NCBI RefSeq assembly: GCF_000750955.1
Contig: NZ_CCEJ010000001.1
Coordinates: 174,197-238,196 of the forward strand
DNA length: 64,000 bases
Reading direction: 5' to 3'
DNA from: Criblamydia sequanensis CRIB-18
GTDB lineage: Bacteria > Chlamydiota > Chlamydiia > Chlamydiales > Criblamydiaceae
The translations under genes and the position numbers were made by a program. Positions 25,765 to 35,406 of the stretch are shown here, one piece after another. The notes beneath the pieces were generated by a model. It did no database searches. It had not been told where the DNA came from and saw nothing but the letters and a program-made list of their open reading frames with translations. The number at the start of each line of letters is the position of its first letter. Positions within the stretch are counted from its first letter, which is position 1.

Positions 25765-26637
25765 ATGGTTTTTATGGAAAATAAAGAGCGACCCATCTTA
25801 ATTGGCGCCCACACCTCGGCTGCCGGCGGCGTTCATAATGCCCTCCTTGAAGGGGTAAGCATCGGCGCTTCAACCATTCAACTTTTCACCGCCAATCAAA
25901 GGCAATGGAAAGCAAAGCCCCTTTCAAAAGAGCAAGTCGATTTGTTTGCTAAAACACTTGCCGAGACAGGGCTCCAAGAAATCATGAGCCATGACAGCTA
26001 TTTAATAAATTTGGGAAGCAATAACCCTGAAATTTTATTAAAAAGCCGCCAGGCCTTTAAGGAAGAAATTGAAAGATGTCGGTTATTAAACCTGACGTAT
26101 CTTAATTTTCATCCCGGCGCTTACACCACTTCTTCTGAAGAAGAGTGTTTGGAGACAATTGTTGCAAGTATTTTAGAATGCCAAAAGATTTTAGAAGATA
26201 GCCCGACAAGGCTTCTTATTGAGACAACGGCAGGTCAGGGAACAGCTTTAGGTTTTCGTTTTGAACATATTGCGTATTTGGTAGAGAGACTTGAAAAAAA
26301 AGTGCCGATTGGCGTCTGTATGGATACCTGTCATAGCTTTGTAGCAGGCTATGATTTAAGAACTAAAGATGCGCTCGATGCGATGCTTAAAGAGTTTGAT
26401 CGTATCGTCGGGCTTTCTCATCTAAGGGCTTTTCACCTTAATGATTCTACAAAAGGACTCGGATCAAGAGTCGATCGGCATAAGCCTATTGGCGAAGGCG
26501 AAATCGGCCTTGAGGCTTTCCGGAATTTAATGAATGACGAAAGGACAAGGTTTATTCCAAAATACCTTGAAACCCCAGGTGGACCGGAGCTTTGGAAAAA
26601 AGAGATCGCTCTCTTAAAATCTTTAAATATCAGATAA
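25765..26637 (+). CDS. nfo: endonuclease IV (AP endonuclease)
   Basis: A 290-residue zinc-dependent apurinic/apyrimidinic endonuclease of base-excision repair, a TIM barrel with the family motifs in order: IGAHTSAAGGVHNAL, MSHDSYLINLG, LNFHPGAYT, LLIETTAGQGTALG, GVCMDTCHSFVAGYD, AFHLNDSTKGLGSRVDRHKPIGEGEIG. All the metal-binding His, Asp and Glu positions I expect are present. Two starts are possible, ATG 25765 and ATG 25774, neither with a clear ribosome-binding site; the second gives MENKERP. asnS follows after 36 bases and may be co-transcribed. Confidence 0.95.
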   Translation: MVFMENKERPILIGAHTSAAGGVHNALLEGVSIGASTIQLFTANQRQWKAKPLSKEQVDLFAKTLAETGLQEIMSHDSYLINLGSNNPEILLKSRQAFKEEIERCRLLNLTYLNFHPGAYTTSSEEECLETIVASILECQKILEDSPTRLLIETTAGQGTALGFRFEHIAYLVERLEKKVPIGVCMDTCHSFVAGYDLRTKDALDAMLKEFDRIVGLSHLRAFHLNDSTKGLGSRVDRHKPIGEGEIGLEAFRNLMNDERTRFIPKYLETPGGPELWKKEIALLKSLNIR

Positions 26638-26673
26638 TTTAAAAAGCATTCAAATAGCGAAAAGGGATTTTTA

Positions 26674-28071
26674 ATGCGCGTTAAAGTGAAACAGATCAAA
26701 TCAGGCGGTGAAAAAAACGCTTTTCTTGGCAAGGAAGTAACTGTAAAAGGTTGGATCCGGACTGTTAGAAATCAAAAAACGTTTAGTTTTGTTGAGTTAA
26801 ACGATGGTTCAAGTTTGACAAGCTTACAGATAGTTGTCGATCAAAAATTACCTAACTATGCCGAGCTTATTTCAGATTTAAATACCGGAGCCTCAATCGC
26901 AGCCACAGGAAAAATTGTTGAAGGCGTCGATAAAAAGCAGTTAGAGATGCATGCGGATTCTCTTGAAATCATCGGTAAATGCGATCCAGAGACTTATCCT
27001 CTTCAAAAGAAGAGGCATTCTTTTGAGTTTTTAAGAACAATTGCCCATCTCCGTCCAAGGACAAACACACTTGGCGCTGTTGCAAGGATTAGAAACGCTT
27101 TAGCCTACGCAACGCACCAATTCTTCCAAGATAGAGGCTTTCTATACGTTCACACACCCATTATCACAACTTCCGACTGCGAAGGGGCAGGTCAGCTTTT
27201 TCAAGTCACTACTTTAAATGTTGACAATCTTCCTAAGACTAAAGAGGGAAAAATAGACTATTCCAAAGATTTCTTTCAAAAACCGGCTTACCTCACTGTT
27301 TCCGGGCAATTAGAAGGAGAAATTTATGCTTCTGCGGTCAGCGATATTTATACCTTTGGACCCACCTTTAGAGCAGAAAATTCAAATACTGCAAGACATT
27401 TAGCTGAATTTTGGATGATTGAGCCTGAGATGGCGTTTGCCGATATAAACGATAACATGGATAACGTTGAAGCTTATCTCAAATTCGTATTTCAGTATGT
27501 TCTTGATAACTGCCGCGAGGATATGCTCTTTTTTAATAAGTATATTTCTCCCGGTGTGTTAGATACCCTTCAGAAAATAGTGGGAACCCCATTTGAAAGA
27601 GCAAGCTATACTTACGCGGTTCGCATCCTGGAAAAGTCCGGGGAAAATTTTCAGTTTCCAATTAAATGGGGAATGGACTTGCAATCCGAACATGAGCGAT
27701 ACTTAGTTGAGAAGTTCTTTGATAAGCCGGTCATTATTACCGACTATCCAAAAGATATTAAAGCTTTCTATATGAAAGAAAATAATGATGGAAAGACCGT
27801 AGCCGCAATGGACGTGCTAGTTCCTAAAGTTGGGGAGCTTGTGGGCGGAAGCCAAAGAGAAGATCGCTTAGATATTCTAGAAGAGAAATTGGAAAGGCAA
27901 GGCCTTCCAAAAGATAATTATTGGTGGTATTTGGAGCTTCGGAAGTACGGGTCCATTCCGCATGCCGGTTATGGGGTCGGATTTGAGCGTCTCATCCGAT
28001 TCGTCACAGGCATGGAAAATATTCGGGATGTGATTCCATTCCCAAGGTATCCGGGAAGCGCCGAGTTCTAA
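26674..28071 (+). CDS. asnS: asparaginyl-tRNA synthetase
   Basis: A 465-residue class II synthetase of normal bacterial length. The N-terminal OB-fold anticodon-binding domain (about 8-105) has VTVKGWIRTVRNQKTFSFVELNDGS. The catalytic domain has motif 2 (FRAENSNTARHLAEFWMIEPEMAF) and motif 3 (HAGYGVGFERLIRFVTG), plus the AsnRS-typical YLTVSGQLEGE. From memory, Chlamydia lacks AsnRS and makes Asn-tRNA through Asp-tRNA amidation by GatCAB, so its presence separates this organism from that genus. A very strong terminator follows. Confidence 0.95.
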   Translation: MRVKVKQIKSGGEKNAFLGKEVTVKGWIRTVRNQKTFSFVELNDGSSLTSLQIVVDQKLPNYAELISDLNTGASIAATGKIVEGVDKKQLEMHADSLEIIGKCDPETYPLQKKRHSFEFLRTIAHLRPRTNTLGAVARIRNALAYATHQFFQDRGFLYVHTPIITTSDCEGAGQLFQVTTLNVDNLPKTKEGKIDYSKDFFQKPAYLTVSGQLEGEIYASAVSDIYTFGPTFRAENSNTARHLAEFWMIEPEMAFADINDNMDNVEAYLKFVFQYVLDNCREDMLFFNKYISPGVLDTLQKIVGTPFERASYTYAVRILEKSGENFQFPIKWGMDLQSEHERYLVEKFFDKPVIITDYPKDIKAFYMKENNDGKTVAAMDVLVPKVGELVGGSQREDRLDILEEKLERQGLPKDNYWWYLELRKYGSIPHAGYGVGFERLIRFVTGMENIRDVIPFPRYPGSAEF

Positions 28072-28080
28072 TTAATAATT

Positions 28081-28120
28081 AAAAAAGTAATCTTTCTTTG
28101 ATTTGAAAGATTACTTTTTT
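28081..28120 (+). terminator. bidirectional terminator between asnS and hemA
   Basis: Sixteen-base perfect stem (AAAAAAGTAATCTTTC with its complement) and an eight-base loop; T6 on either strand. It overlaps the last two bases of the convergent hemA. Confidence 0.92.
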
Positions 28121-29159
28121 AAGCAAAACACATTTCTTTGGACTCGTGGAAAGATTCTTGATTTAAATTGTTTTCTTTCTTCAAGAAAAGCTTGCATAGC
28201 TTTTTTGTTTCACAGTGAACATGTTCTAGAGCGCTTTTTATTAAAAACAGGTTTTCCCTTTTTCGGCTGATTAAAAGCCTATGCATATCGTCGATATTGT
28301 ATAGGCAAATATTTGTGTTTTTAACAATTTCAGGATCGACATTTCTTGGAACGGATAGATCAATGATTAGTTTTTGCTCTTTATCGCAAAAGCCAAGAGT
28401 TTCTTTCTTTATAAGGTAGCCCGGAAATTTAGTTCCAAGTATCACCCAATCAAATTGCTCCCACTGATCTAAATTTTCCCAAAGAAGCTCCGAAATGCCT
28501 AATTTATTTTGTATTTCCAACGTGCGCTCACGGGTCCTGTTGCAAAGTGTAATATTTGAAAGAAGTTGTTTTTTTAAAAAACTGAGCACTTTTAGATTAA
28601 TTTCAGAAGCTCCGATGAAAAGAATTTTCGTTTTCTCAAAATCGTTAAATATTTTTTTCCCGGTGTTAAAAACGGCATGTTCAAGATCGGAAAGCCCTTT
28701 AGATAACGTAAAGCGGGTTCTGATTTCTTTTCCAATTTTTAGACTTTTCTGAAAGAGAAAATGCAGCTCTTTAGCAAGAGGTTTATTTAAACTGTTGTTT
28801 ATATAAGCAGATTTGACCTGGCCTTGTATTTCAGATTCCCCGAAAAGAGCGCTATCTAAACCGGCGGTTACCTTGGCTAAATGAAAAAAGCAATCCCAGG
28901 AAAAAAAAGAATAGAGTTTTTGTTCGAACTCAAAGGAAAGTTCCTTTCTTAAATTTTCAATGATAAATGCATGGCTTTCTGTTAGGTTATGAGAGGAAAA
29001 ATAAATCTCTGTCCGGTTGCAAGTTAGCAAAAGGATAAAATGGTGTCCTGGATGAAGGACTTTTTCCGTCCCAAAACGCTTTTGAAATGCTTTTGCAAGC
29101 GCTTCTCTTACATGCAAATTTGCGAGCTTATGATTAATTCCGATGACTCCAACCCGCAT
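28119..29159 (-). CDS. hemA: glutamyl-tRNA reductase
   Basis: This enzyme reduces Glu-tRNA(Glu) to glutamate-1-semialdehyde, the first step of C5 tetrapyrrole (heme) synthesis. The 346-residue protein has the catalytic Cys47 in LLTCNRTEIYF, the substrate-binding GLDSALFGESEIQGQVKSAY segment, and the NADPH-binding region (KILFIGASEINLKVLSFL, about 165-185). It is shorter than the ~420 residues of the E. coli enzyme, mainly at the C-terminal dimerisation domain, as in other chlamydial HemA proteins. It lies close to parE-parC; in Chlamydia the two are adjacent. Confidence 0.92.
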   Translation of the reverse strand: MRVGVIGINHKLANLHVREALAKAFQKRFGTEKVLHPGHHFILLLTCNRTEIYFSSHNLTESHAFIIENLRKELSFEFEQKLYSFFSWDCFFHLAKVTAGLDSALFGESEIQGQVKSAYINNSLNKPLAKELHFLFQKSLKIGKEIRTRFTLSKGLSDLEHAVFNTGKKIFNDFEKTKILFIGASEINLKVLSFLKKQLLSNITLCNRTRERTLEIQNKLGISELLWENLDQWEQFDWVILGTKFPGYLIKKETLGFCDKEQKLIIDLSVPRNVDPEIVKNTNICLYNIDDMHRLLISRKRENLFLIKSALEHVHCETKKLCKLFLKKENNLNQESFHESKEMCFA

Positions 29160-29420
29160 GCTAAGCTACGCTCCTTAAATTTAAGCAAAGTGTCATACTT
29201 AATTTTCATTTCAAGTACTGAAAAAAGCCAAATCGCCATTCCTTACCTGAATGGACTCTTTTTAGAAAGGCTTAAAAAGGAGACTTTAAAAGGATTTCTT
29301 CATTTATTTCCATAACTTTGAAAATAAATTTTGCCAAACTTTAAGGCAGGGTTGCCAATTAGCTTTCTTTCTATCAAGAAGCTAGAAGGGCAGTCCCCCA
29401 AGTATTTAACCCTTAAAAAA

Positions 29421-30287
29421 TTAGCGGCTGAGAAGAAGCCCCATTTTTTTTCGAAGGGCCGGAATAAATTTTAAAATGGCCTCTCCTGCCACTGTTTCCT
29501 TATTGAAACTTTCGTTCCACTCAAGACAAGTTTCTAAGCTCACACCATCGCTTAACTTTATTTTTCTTGGGATTTTTATATTGAATAGATAGTCTTCATC
29601 ACGTGTCCAATAGTGGTTGCACTGCATCTCTTCAAAAGACAAGGTTTTATCATGATAGCCATAAAGGTATTCCGGAGTATGGCAACCAACTAATGTGCCG
29701 CAATTAACTCGATCCGGCCTGCAAATGCTTTTCCACATACCGCCCTTATAGCCTTCATTTAAAGTTAGACTTTCAATCAAAAGCTTATTTTCCGGGATTT
29801 TTTTAACATTAGAGGTGCCGAACATGACCCACATGACACGAACCCCGCCTAGCTTATTATCCTTTTCGTAAGGCTTCAGCACTTCTAAAAGGGTACTTTT
29901 TGTTCTAGGGACTAAAAATTCATCTGAATCGATAACGCAAAGCCACTTTACTTTGTCTTTCAAAGCCCGGATCATGCCATCAGTATAAGCAAGGCATTGG
30001 CAGGCATTCCACTCCTGATTATTTGTAGATTCCATGTTCCAGCTAAGAAGTTCTACTTCGCCGCTGTCTATGTAAGGTTTTAAAACTTTTTTGGGGTTAT
30101 CTTGGCTCAAGTTGTTATAACAATAGAACTTCTGAACTCCAAGCAGTTTATGGTATTCGATCCACTCTTTAAGGTAGGGGGCTTCATCACGAAAAATAAG
30201 AAGCGCTCCGAGCTTATAGTTGTAGTCGGAGAAAAGAGAAGCAGAATGGAAAAAATAGGCCAATAGTAAAAAGATTCTAGCTTGCAT
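29421..30287 (-). CDS. exported glycosyltransferase, family 2/GT92-like
   Basis: A 288-residue protein. Residues 1-19 form a signal peptide (MQARIFLLLAYFFHSASLF). The GT-A core follows: LGALLIFRDEAPYLKEWIEYHKLLGVQKFYCYNN, a pattern of the family 92/DUF23-type transferases, then the metal-binding DSDEF at about 118-122 (WLCVIDSDEFLVP), and a conserved C-terminal HYWTRDEDY. The enzyme would use a nucleotide sugar, which is not normally available in the periplasm, so either the signal acts as a membrane anchor or the protein is secreted into the host. pseB lies just upstream on the same strand. Acceptor unknown. Confidence 0.75.
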   Translation of the reverse strand: MQARIFLLLAYFFHSASLFSDYNYKLGALLIFRDEAPYLKEWIEYHKLLGVQKFYCYNNLSQDNPKKVLKPYIDSGEVELLSWNMESTNNQEWNACQCLAYTDGMIRALKDKVKWLCVIDSDEFLVPRTKSTLLEVLKPYEKDNKLGGVRVMWVMFGTSNVKKIPENKLLIESLTLNEGYKGGMWKSICRPDRVNCGTLVGCHTPEYLYGYHDKTLSFEEMQCNHYWTRDEDYLFNIKIPRKIKLSDGVSLETCLEWNESFNKETVAGEAILKFIPALRKKMGLLLSR

Positions 30288-30421
30288 AGATAACTCATGA
30301 TAATAGGTTTCAAGAAAAAGCGATTCTGATAGTTTTAATGAGTTATCTCAATTTTTTGAAGTGAATAATATCGATAGTATTATAAAAAAAGCCTTTTCCA
30401 GATTCGTGAGCTTAAGAATTT

Positions 30422-31444
30422 TTATATTTTCTCTTCCGAGATTAACTTTCTAAGCTTTTCGATCGAAAGCCACTCTTTATTGTTCTCAGAAGTATAAGCA
30501 AATCCTTCAGGCAAAGTTTCTTTTGACCGATCCATAAGAAAAGGATCTAGGAAAGCGGGATTTCTTGAGTGCGTTTCAGGGATGATGATGTAGTGAGTTT
30601 TTTGATCTACGGTATGCGGAGCATCTTCCACACAAATCATGATTTCATGAAGTTTTTCTCCCTCCCTTGCCCCTGTATAAATGTGTTCAACTTTAGGGGC
30701 AATAGCTTCAGCCAAATCTACAATTTTCATCGATGGGATTTTAGGAACATAAAGCTCCCCGCCTCTTGCATCGACTAGAGCAAAAATAACAAAATCAACG
30801 GCTTGATCAAGAGTAATCCAAAACCTTGTCATCCTAGGATCGGTGATAGTTAATCTCTTAGCGATAAGCGCTTGGTTTTGCCAAAGGGGAATGATGCTGC
30901 CGCGGCTTCCTATAACGTTGCCATAGCGAACGACTGAAAAGATAGGCGAACCTTTTTTGCCGACATAAACATTACCATTAATGAATAACTTATCAGCGCA
31001 AAGTTTGCTTGCCCCATATAAATTTATAGGGTTGCAAGCCTTATCTGAACTTAAAGCAATGACTTTTTGAACCCCGGCTGTTATTGCAGCTTCTATGACA
31101 TTCATCCCCCCGATAACGTTCGTCTTTAAAAATTCAGAAGGATTGTACTCAGCTGCAGGGACTTGCTTTAAAGCCGCGGCATGTATAATATAATCCACAT
31201 CATTAAAAGCGCGTGTCAGTCTTTGAAGATCCCGAACATCTCCTAAGAAAAAACGGATTCGAGGGTCGTCAAAGATCGGATCCTCTTGACGCATAACCCA
31301 TTGCTTCCATTCATCGCGGCTAAAAATAATCACGCGGCGAGGATCGTACTCTAGGAGAATTTTTTTGGCGAATTTTCTCCCGAAACTGCCGGTGCCTCCG
31401 GTAATCAGGAGAGATTTATCTTTAAAGAAATTTTTATAATTCAT
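30422..31444 (-). CDS. pseB: UDP-N-acetylglucosamine 4,6-dehydratase (PseB-like)
   Basis: A 340-residue NAD(P)-dependent short-chain dehydrogenase of the polysaccharide-biosynthesis CapD/PseB group. The cofactor loop is LLITGGTGSFGRKFAKKIL near residue 12, with FSRDEWKQWVM, HAAALKQVPAAEYNPSEFLKTNVIGGMNVIEAA and LSSDKACNPINLYGASKLCADKLF carrying the Tyr/Lys pair. PseB converts UDP-GlcNAc to the 4-keto-6-deoxy sugar that leads to pseudaminic acid; close relatives feed other deoxy-amino sugars. The remaining pse genes are not in this window. A link with the MAF proteins at 8.8-17.0 kb is inferred from biochemistry, not from adjacency. Confidence 0.85.
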   Translation of the reverse strand: MNYKNFFKDKSLLITGGTGSFGRKFAKKILLEYDPRRVIIFSRDEWKQWVMRQEDPIFDDPRIRFFLGDVRDLQRLTRAFNDVDYIIHAAALKQVPAAEYNPSEFLKTNVIGGMNVIEAAITAGVQKVIALSSDKACNPINLYGASKLCADKLFINGNVYVGKKGSPIFSVVRYGNVIGSRGSIIPLWQNQALIAKRLTITDPRMTRFWITLDQAVDFVIFALVDARGGELYVPKIPSMKIVDLAEAIAPKVEHIYTGAREGEKLHEIMICVEDAPHTVDQKTHYIIIPETHSRNPAFLDPFLMDRSKETLPEGFAYTSENNKEWLSIEKLRKLISEEKI

Positions 31445-31653
31445 ATTTCCTGATGCATTTTAAGCGTGAACTCTTTTGGAAAAAAAATTAGTCTTAAAAA
31501 AAATTGGGTATCCCATAAAAAAGAAGCATCGTTTATTCTTTTTTCCAAGAGACTAAGGGGAGACACCTTTTTTCCCTCTATAATTTTTATTAATTTCTAA
31601 AATCCATCCATAACATGAACTTGTTATTTTTGTTGAGAATATAAGGTTTTCCT

Positions 31654-33471
31654 ATGGCAAAAAAATATGATGAAAGCACGGTACAAACCCTAGACGCGCT
31701 AGAGCATATACGCCTGCGTTCGGGGATGTATATAGGCCGGCTTGGAGATGGTTCCAATCCCGATGATGGGATTTATATCATGCTGAAAGAAGTCATAGAC
31801 AATAGTATAGATGAATTCATCATGAATCACGGGGATGAAGTAGATGTTCTTGTGGATTTTGACGAAGGGAAAATCTCTGTAAGAGATTATGGGCGTGGAA
31901 TTCCTCTTGGAAAGGTCATTGAATGCGTAAGTCAAATCAATACAGGCGCCAAGTACAATGACGATGTCTTTCAATTTTCCGTCGGACTTAATGGGGTTGG
32001 CACAAAAGCTGTCAATGCGCTCTCTCAACATTTTTTTGTAAAAAGCCATAGGGGAGGACAGTTTTTTCAAGCTGAATTCAATAAGGGTAAATTGATTCAG
32101 GAGAAAAAAGGAAAAACAAGTGAGGCGGACGGGACTCTGGTAGAGTTTATCCCTGATAAAGAAATTTTTAAAAAATATCGTTTTGAGAAAGAGTTCATTG
32201 AAAAAAGGATGTGGCATTATGCCTACTTAAATTCTGGCTTGAAGCTCAAATTCAACGGTGAAATAATTTTTTCAAATAATGGACTTTTAGATCTTTTAAA
32301 CGAAGAGGTTAGAGAAAGCGAACAGCTTTATGAGCCTTTGCATTACCGAGGCAAATTTCTTGAGTTCACCTTCCTTCATACCCAAAGCTATGGCGAAACC
32401 TTTTTTTCGTTTGTAAACGGACAATACACAGCCGATGGCGGAACCCATCTTTCCGCTTTTAAAGAAGGCCTTTTAAAAGGGGTCAATGAATTCTCTAAGA
32501 AGAATTTTCAAGGAATGGACGTTCGGGAGGGGATGGTAGGCTGCGTTTTAGTAAAAGTAAAGGAACCGATTTTTGAATCCCAAACTAAAAATAAACTTGG
32601 AAACACAGAAATTCGGGGCCCTATTGTCCAAGAAGTTAAAGAAGCGGTCGTCAATCTCCTCTATAAGTACCCTGAAATTGCAAAAAAAATTATCGAGAGA
32701 ATCGTTTTTAACGAGAAGCTTAGAAAAGAGCTTGCCGCTGTAAAAAAAGAGGCTAAAGAGAAGCAAAAGAAAATTTCATTTAAGATCCCTAAACTTCGCG
32801 ACTGCAAATATCACCTTGGAGATTCATCCTCGAAGGGAAGCGAATCGATGATTTTTCTGACAGAAGGGGATTCAGCTTCAGCATCAATTGTGGCGTCAAG
32901 AGACCCTCTTACACAAGCTGTGTTTTCTCTTCGCGGAAAACCCTTGAATGTGTTTGGCATGAAGCTTGACCAGCTCTATAAAAATGAAGAGATGTATAAC
33001 GTAATGAGCGCTTTAAATATCGAAGATGATTTAAGTAATCTTAGATATCAAAAAGTTATCTTAGCGACCGATGCAGACGTCGACGGGATGCATATTAGAA
33101 ATTTGCTTATTACTTTTTTTCTAACTTACTTTGAAGGGCTTGTAATGAATGGCCATCTCTATGTGCTGGAAACACCCCTATTCAAAGTTCGCAACCGGGA
33201 AAAAACCTTTTATTGCTATAGCGAAGAAGAAAGGGATAAGGCTATAAAAACCTTGAAAAAAGGCGTTGAGATCACAAGGTTTAAAGGGCTTGGCGAAATT
33301 TCTCCTAATGAATTCAAACAATTTATTTCGAAAGATATTAAGCTCATCCCTGTGACAGTAAGAAATTTTTCAGATATTAGGCCCACACTTGAGTTCTATA
33401 TGGGAAAAAATACTCCTGAGCGTAAAAGCTTTATCATGGAGAACCTTATCAATGAAGAGAAACTTTTGTAA
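31654..33471 (+). CDS. parE: DNA topoisomerase IV subunit B (second GyrB-like protein)
   Basis: A 605-residue type IIA topoisomerase ATPase subunit. The GHKL ATPase domain shows LRSGMYIGRLGDGS, the EVIDNSIDEF helix and VGLNGVGTKAVNALS. The TOPRIM domain shows FLTEGDSASASIV, LRGKPLNVFG and the metal-binding DADVDGMH. Length and the lack of the GyrB insert match the Chlamydia GyrB-2 protein. It works with the next gene product to decatenate daughter chromosomes. The two genes are 21 bases apart. Confidence 0.93.
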   Translation: MAKKYDESTVQTLDALEHIRLRSGMYIGRLGDGSNPDDGIYIMLKEVIDNSIDEFIMNHGDEVDVLVDFDEGKISVRDYGRGIPLGKVIECVSQINTGAKYNDDVFQFSVGLNGVGTKAVNALSQHFFVKSHRGGQFFQAEFNKGKLIQEKKGKTSEADGTLVEFIPDKEIFKKYRFEKEFIEKRMWHYAYLNSGLKLKFNGEIIFSNNGLLDLLNEEVRESEQLYEPLHYRGKFLEFTFLHTQSYGETFFSFVNGQYTADGGTHLSAFKEGLLKGVNEFSKKNFQGMDVREGMVGCVLVKVKEPIFESQTKNKLGNTEIRGPIVQEVKEAVVNLLYKYPEIAKKIIERIVFNEKLRKELAAVKKEAKEKQKKISFKIPKLRDCKYHLGDSSSKGSESMIFLTEGDSASASIVASRDPLTQAVFSLRGKPLNVFGMKLDQLYKNEEMYNVMSALNIEDDLSNLRYQKVILATDADVDGMHIRNLLITFFLTYFEGLVMNGHLYVLETPLFKVRNREKTFYCYSEEERDKAIKTLKKGVEITRFKGLGEISPNEFKQFISKDIKLIPVTVRNFSDIRPTLEFYMGKNTPERKSFIMENLINEEKLL

Positions 33472-33492
33472 CCTTTAAAAGCTTGAATAATT

Positions 33493-35406
33493 ATGGATGA
33501 TTTAAAGCAGCAGATGCGCGGGAATTTTTTAACCTACGCCTCTTATGTAATTTTAGATAGGGCTATACCGGATGTCGTTGATGGGCTTAAGCCGGTTCAA
33601 AGGCGCATTCTTCATACTCTTTTTAGAATTGATGACGGAAAATTGCATAAAGTGGCAAATGTTGCGGGTCAAACCATGGCTCTTCACCCGCATGGCGATG
33701 CGCCGATCACCGATGCCCTTATAAACCTTGCGAATAAAGGCTTTTTAATAGACAGGCAAGGTAATTTCGGCAATCTTTACACCGGAGATCCGGCGGCAGC
33801 GGCAAGGTATATAGAAGCTCGTTTGTCACCTTTAAGCAAAGAAACGTTATTCAACCCTGACTTAACAGAAATGGTCCCATCTTACGATGGCAGAAATCTT
33901 GAGCCTGTTACACTTCCTGCAAAAATTCCCTTGCTGCTTATGCAAGGAGCTGAAGGGATTGCAGTTGGAATGTCGACTAAAATCCTTCCTCATAACTTTA
34001 TAGAACTTCTCGAGGCTGAGATTGCTATATTGGAAGGGGAGGATTTCCTCTTGATTCCGGATTTTCCGACAGGCGGCATTTTAGATGCTAGCGATTATAG
34101 AAAGGGGCTTGGAAAAGTTAAGCTTCGAGCTAAAATAGATAAACCTGATGCCAAAACCTTAGTCATTCGTGAAGTTTGCTATGGGACAACAACTGAGAGT
34201 TTGATTCAATCCATTGATGAAGCCGCAAAAAAAGGGAAAATCAAAATTGAATCCATTGACGACTACACCTCTGAAAATGTCGAAATTGAGATTAAGCTTG
34301 CAAGAGGCCACTATGCCGAAGACGTTGAAAAAGCTCTCTACGCTTATACAGAATGCGAAGTTTCTCTCTCCTCGCAAATTGTAGTGATTAAAGATAATTT
34401 GCCATGGGAAACCGATGTTCATGAAATCCTAAGAAACCATGTTGAGCTTTTAAAGACATATCTCAAAAGAGAATTAGAAATCAAAAGAGATCATTTACTC
34501 GAGAAAATATTTGAAAGGTCTCTCGAGCAAATTTTTATCGAAAATAGGCTCTATAAAGCCATTGAAAATATAAAATCTGAAGATAAATTGGATGAAACGG
34601 TTGAATTGAGTTTGGCGCCTTATCATAAATACCTGATGAGGGTGCCGACAAAAGAAGATCGTCAGCGGCTCCTTCAGATACCTATTCGAAGGATTTCAAA
34701 ATTCGATATCAACGAAAATGAAGAAAAAATTGCTTCTTATAATCAAGAGCTTGATGAAGTCGAAAAGGATTTAAAAAACATCAAAAAGGTAGCTATCCGC
34801 TTTATCAGGAATTTGATTAAGAAATTTGGAGATGATTATAAAAGAAAAACAGAAATAAGCTCGATTGAGGAAGTCGACAAGCGATCCATGGAAGTTCGAA
34901 AAATTAAAGTTGGTTTTGACCCGATCGGAGGCTTTCTTGGAACAAAAGTAACTGCCGATATCTCATTGGAATGCACAAATTTTGATAGGCTTTTGATTTT
35001 ATATAAAGATGGCAGTTATCGAGTCATTCCGATTCCAGAGAAAAATTATATTAAAGAAGGAAATAAATCGATCGCCTTTGTTGGCATTGCAGATAAAAAA
35101 ACCCTCTTTAATGTTGTTTATAAAGACCCTGAAACTCACATGGCATTTGCTAAACGATTTGTCATTAAGCAATTTATTTTAGAGAAAGACTATGAATACC
35201 TAGAACCTGGCATGGAGCTTAGTTACCTCTCAACAGATGTTTCTCCGGCTCTTGAAATTATCTTCATTCCTAAACAAAAGCAAAAAATAAGTAAAATTAT
35301 TTTCGACATGAATGGAGTGCTAGTGAAAGGTGTTTCCGCAAAAGGTGTTCGCATAGCAAACAGACCCGTAAAGAAAATTAAAGCGATAAAAGATTTTGAG
35401 AATTGA
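33493..35406 (+). CDS. parC: DNA topoisomerase IV subunit A (second GyrA-like protein)
   Basis: A 637-residue DNA cleavage-and-rejoining subunit. It begins with YASYVILDRAIPDVVDGLKPVQRRIL, has the HPHGDAPITDALINLA quinolone-pocket region and the active-site Tyr106 in AAARYIEARLSP. A long coiled-coil arm spans about 330-470. The C-terminal DNA-wrapping part (about 500-637) is short, with no GyrA box, so the protein is ParC-like rather than gyrase. The stop overlaps the recX start (TGATG). Confidence 0.92.
   Translation: MDDLKQQMRGNFLTYASYVILDRAIPDVVDGLKPVQRRILHTLFRIDDGKLHKVANVAGQTMALHPHGDAPITDALINLANKGFLIDRQGNFGNLYTGDPAAAARYIEARLSPLSKETLFNPDLTEMVPSYDGRNLEPVTLPAKIPLLLMQGAEGIAVGMSTKILPHNFIELLEAEIAILEGEDFLLIPDFPTGGILDASDYRKGLGKVKLRAKIDKPDAKTLVIREVCYGTTTESLIQSIDEAAKKGKIKIESIDDYTSENVEIEIKLARGHYAEDVEKALYAYTECEVSLSSQIVVIKDNLPWETDVHEILRNHVELLKTYLKRELEIKRDHLLEKIFERSLEQIFIENRLYKAIENIKSEDKLDETVELSLAPYHKYLMRVPTKEDRQRLLQIPIRRISKFDINENEEKIASYNQELDEVEKDLKNIKKVAIRFIRNLIKKFGDDYKRKTEISSIEEVDKRSMEVRKIKVGFDPIGGFLGTKVTADISLECTNFDRLLILYKDGSYRVIPIPEKNYIKEGNKSIAFVGIADKKTLFNVVYKDPETHMAFAKRFVIKQFILEKDYEYLEPGMELSYLSTDVSPALEIIFIPKQKQKISKIIFDMNGVLVKGVSAKGVRIANRPVKKIKAIKDFEN

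Noticed and set aside
29160-29420. A possible small plus-strand protein upstream of hemA.
   Set aside because: It overlaps the hemA 5' end, has no ribosome-binding site, and ends in AT-rich spacer.
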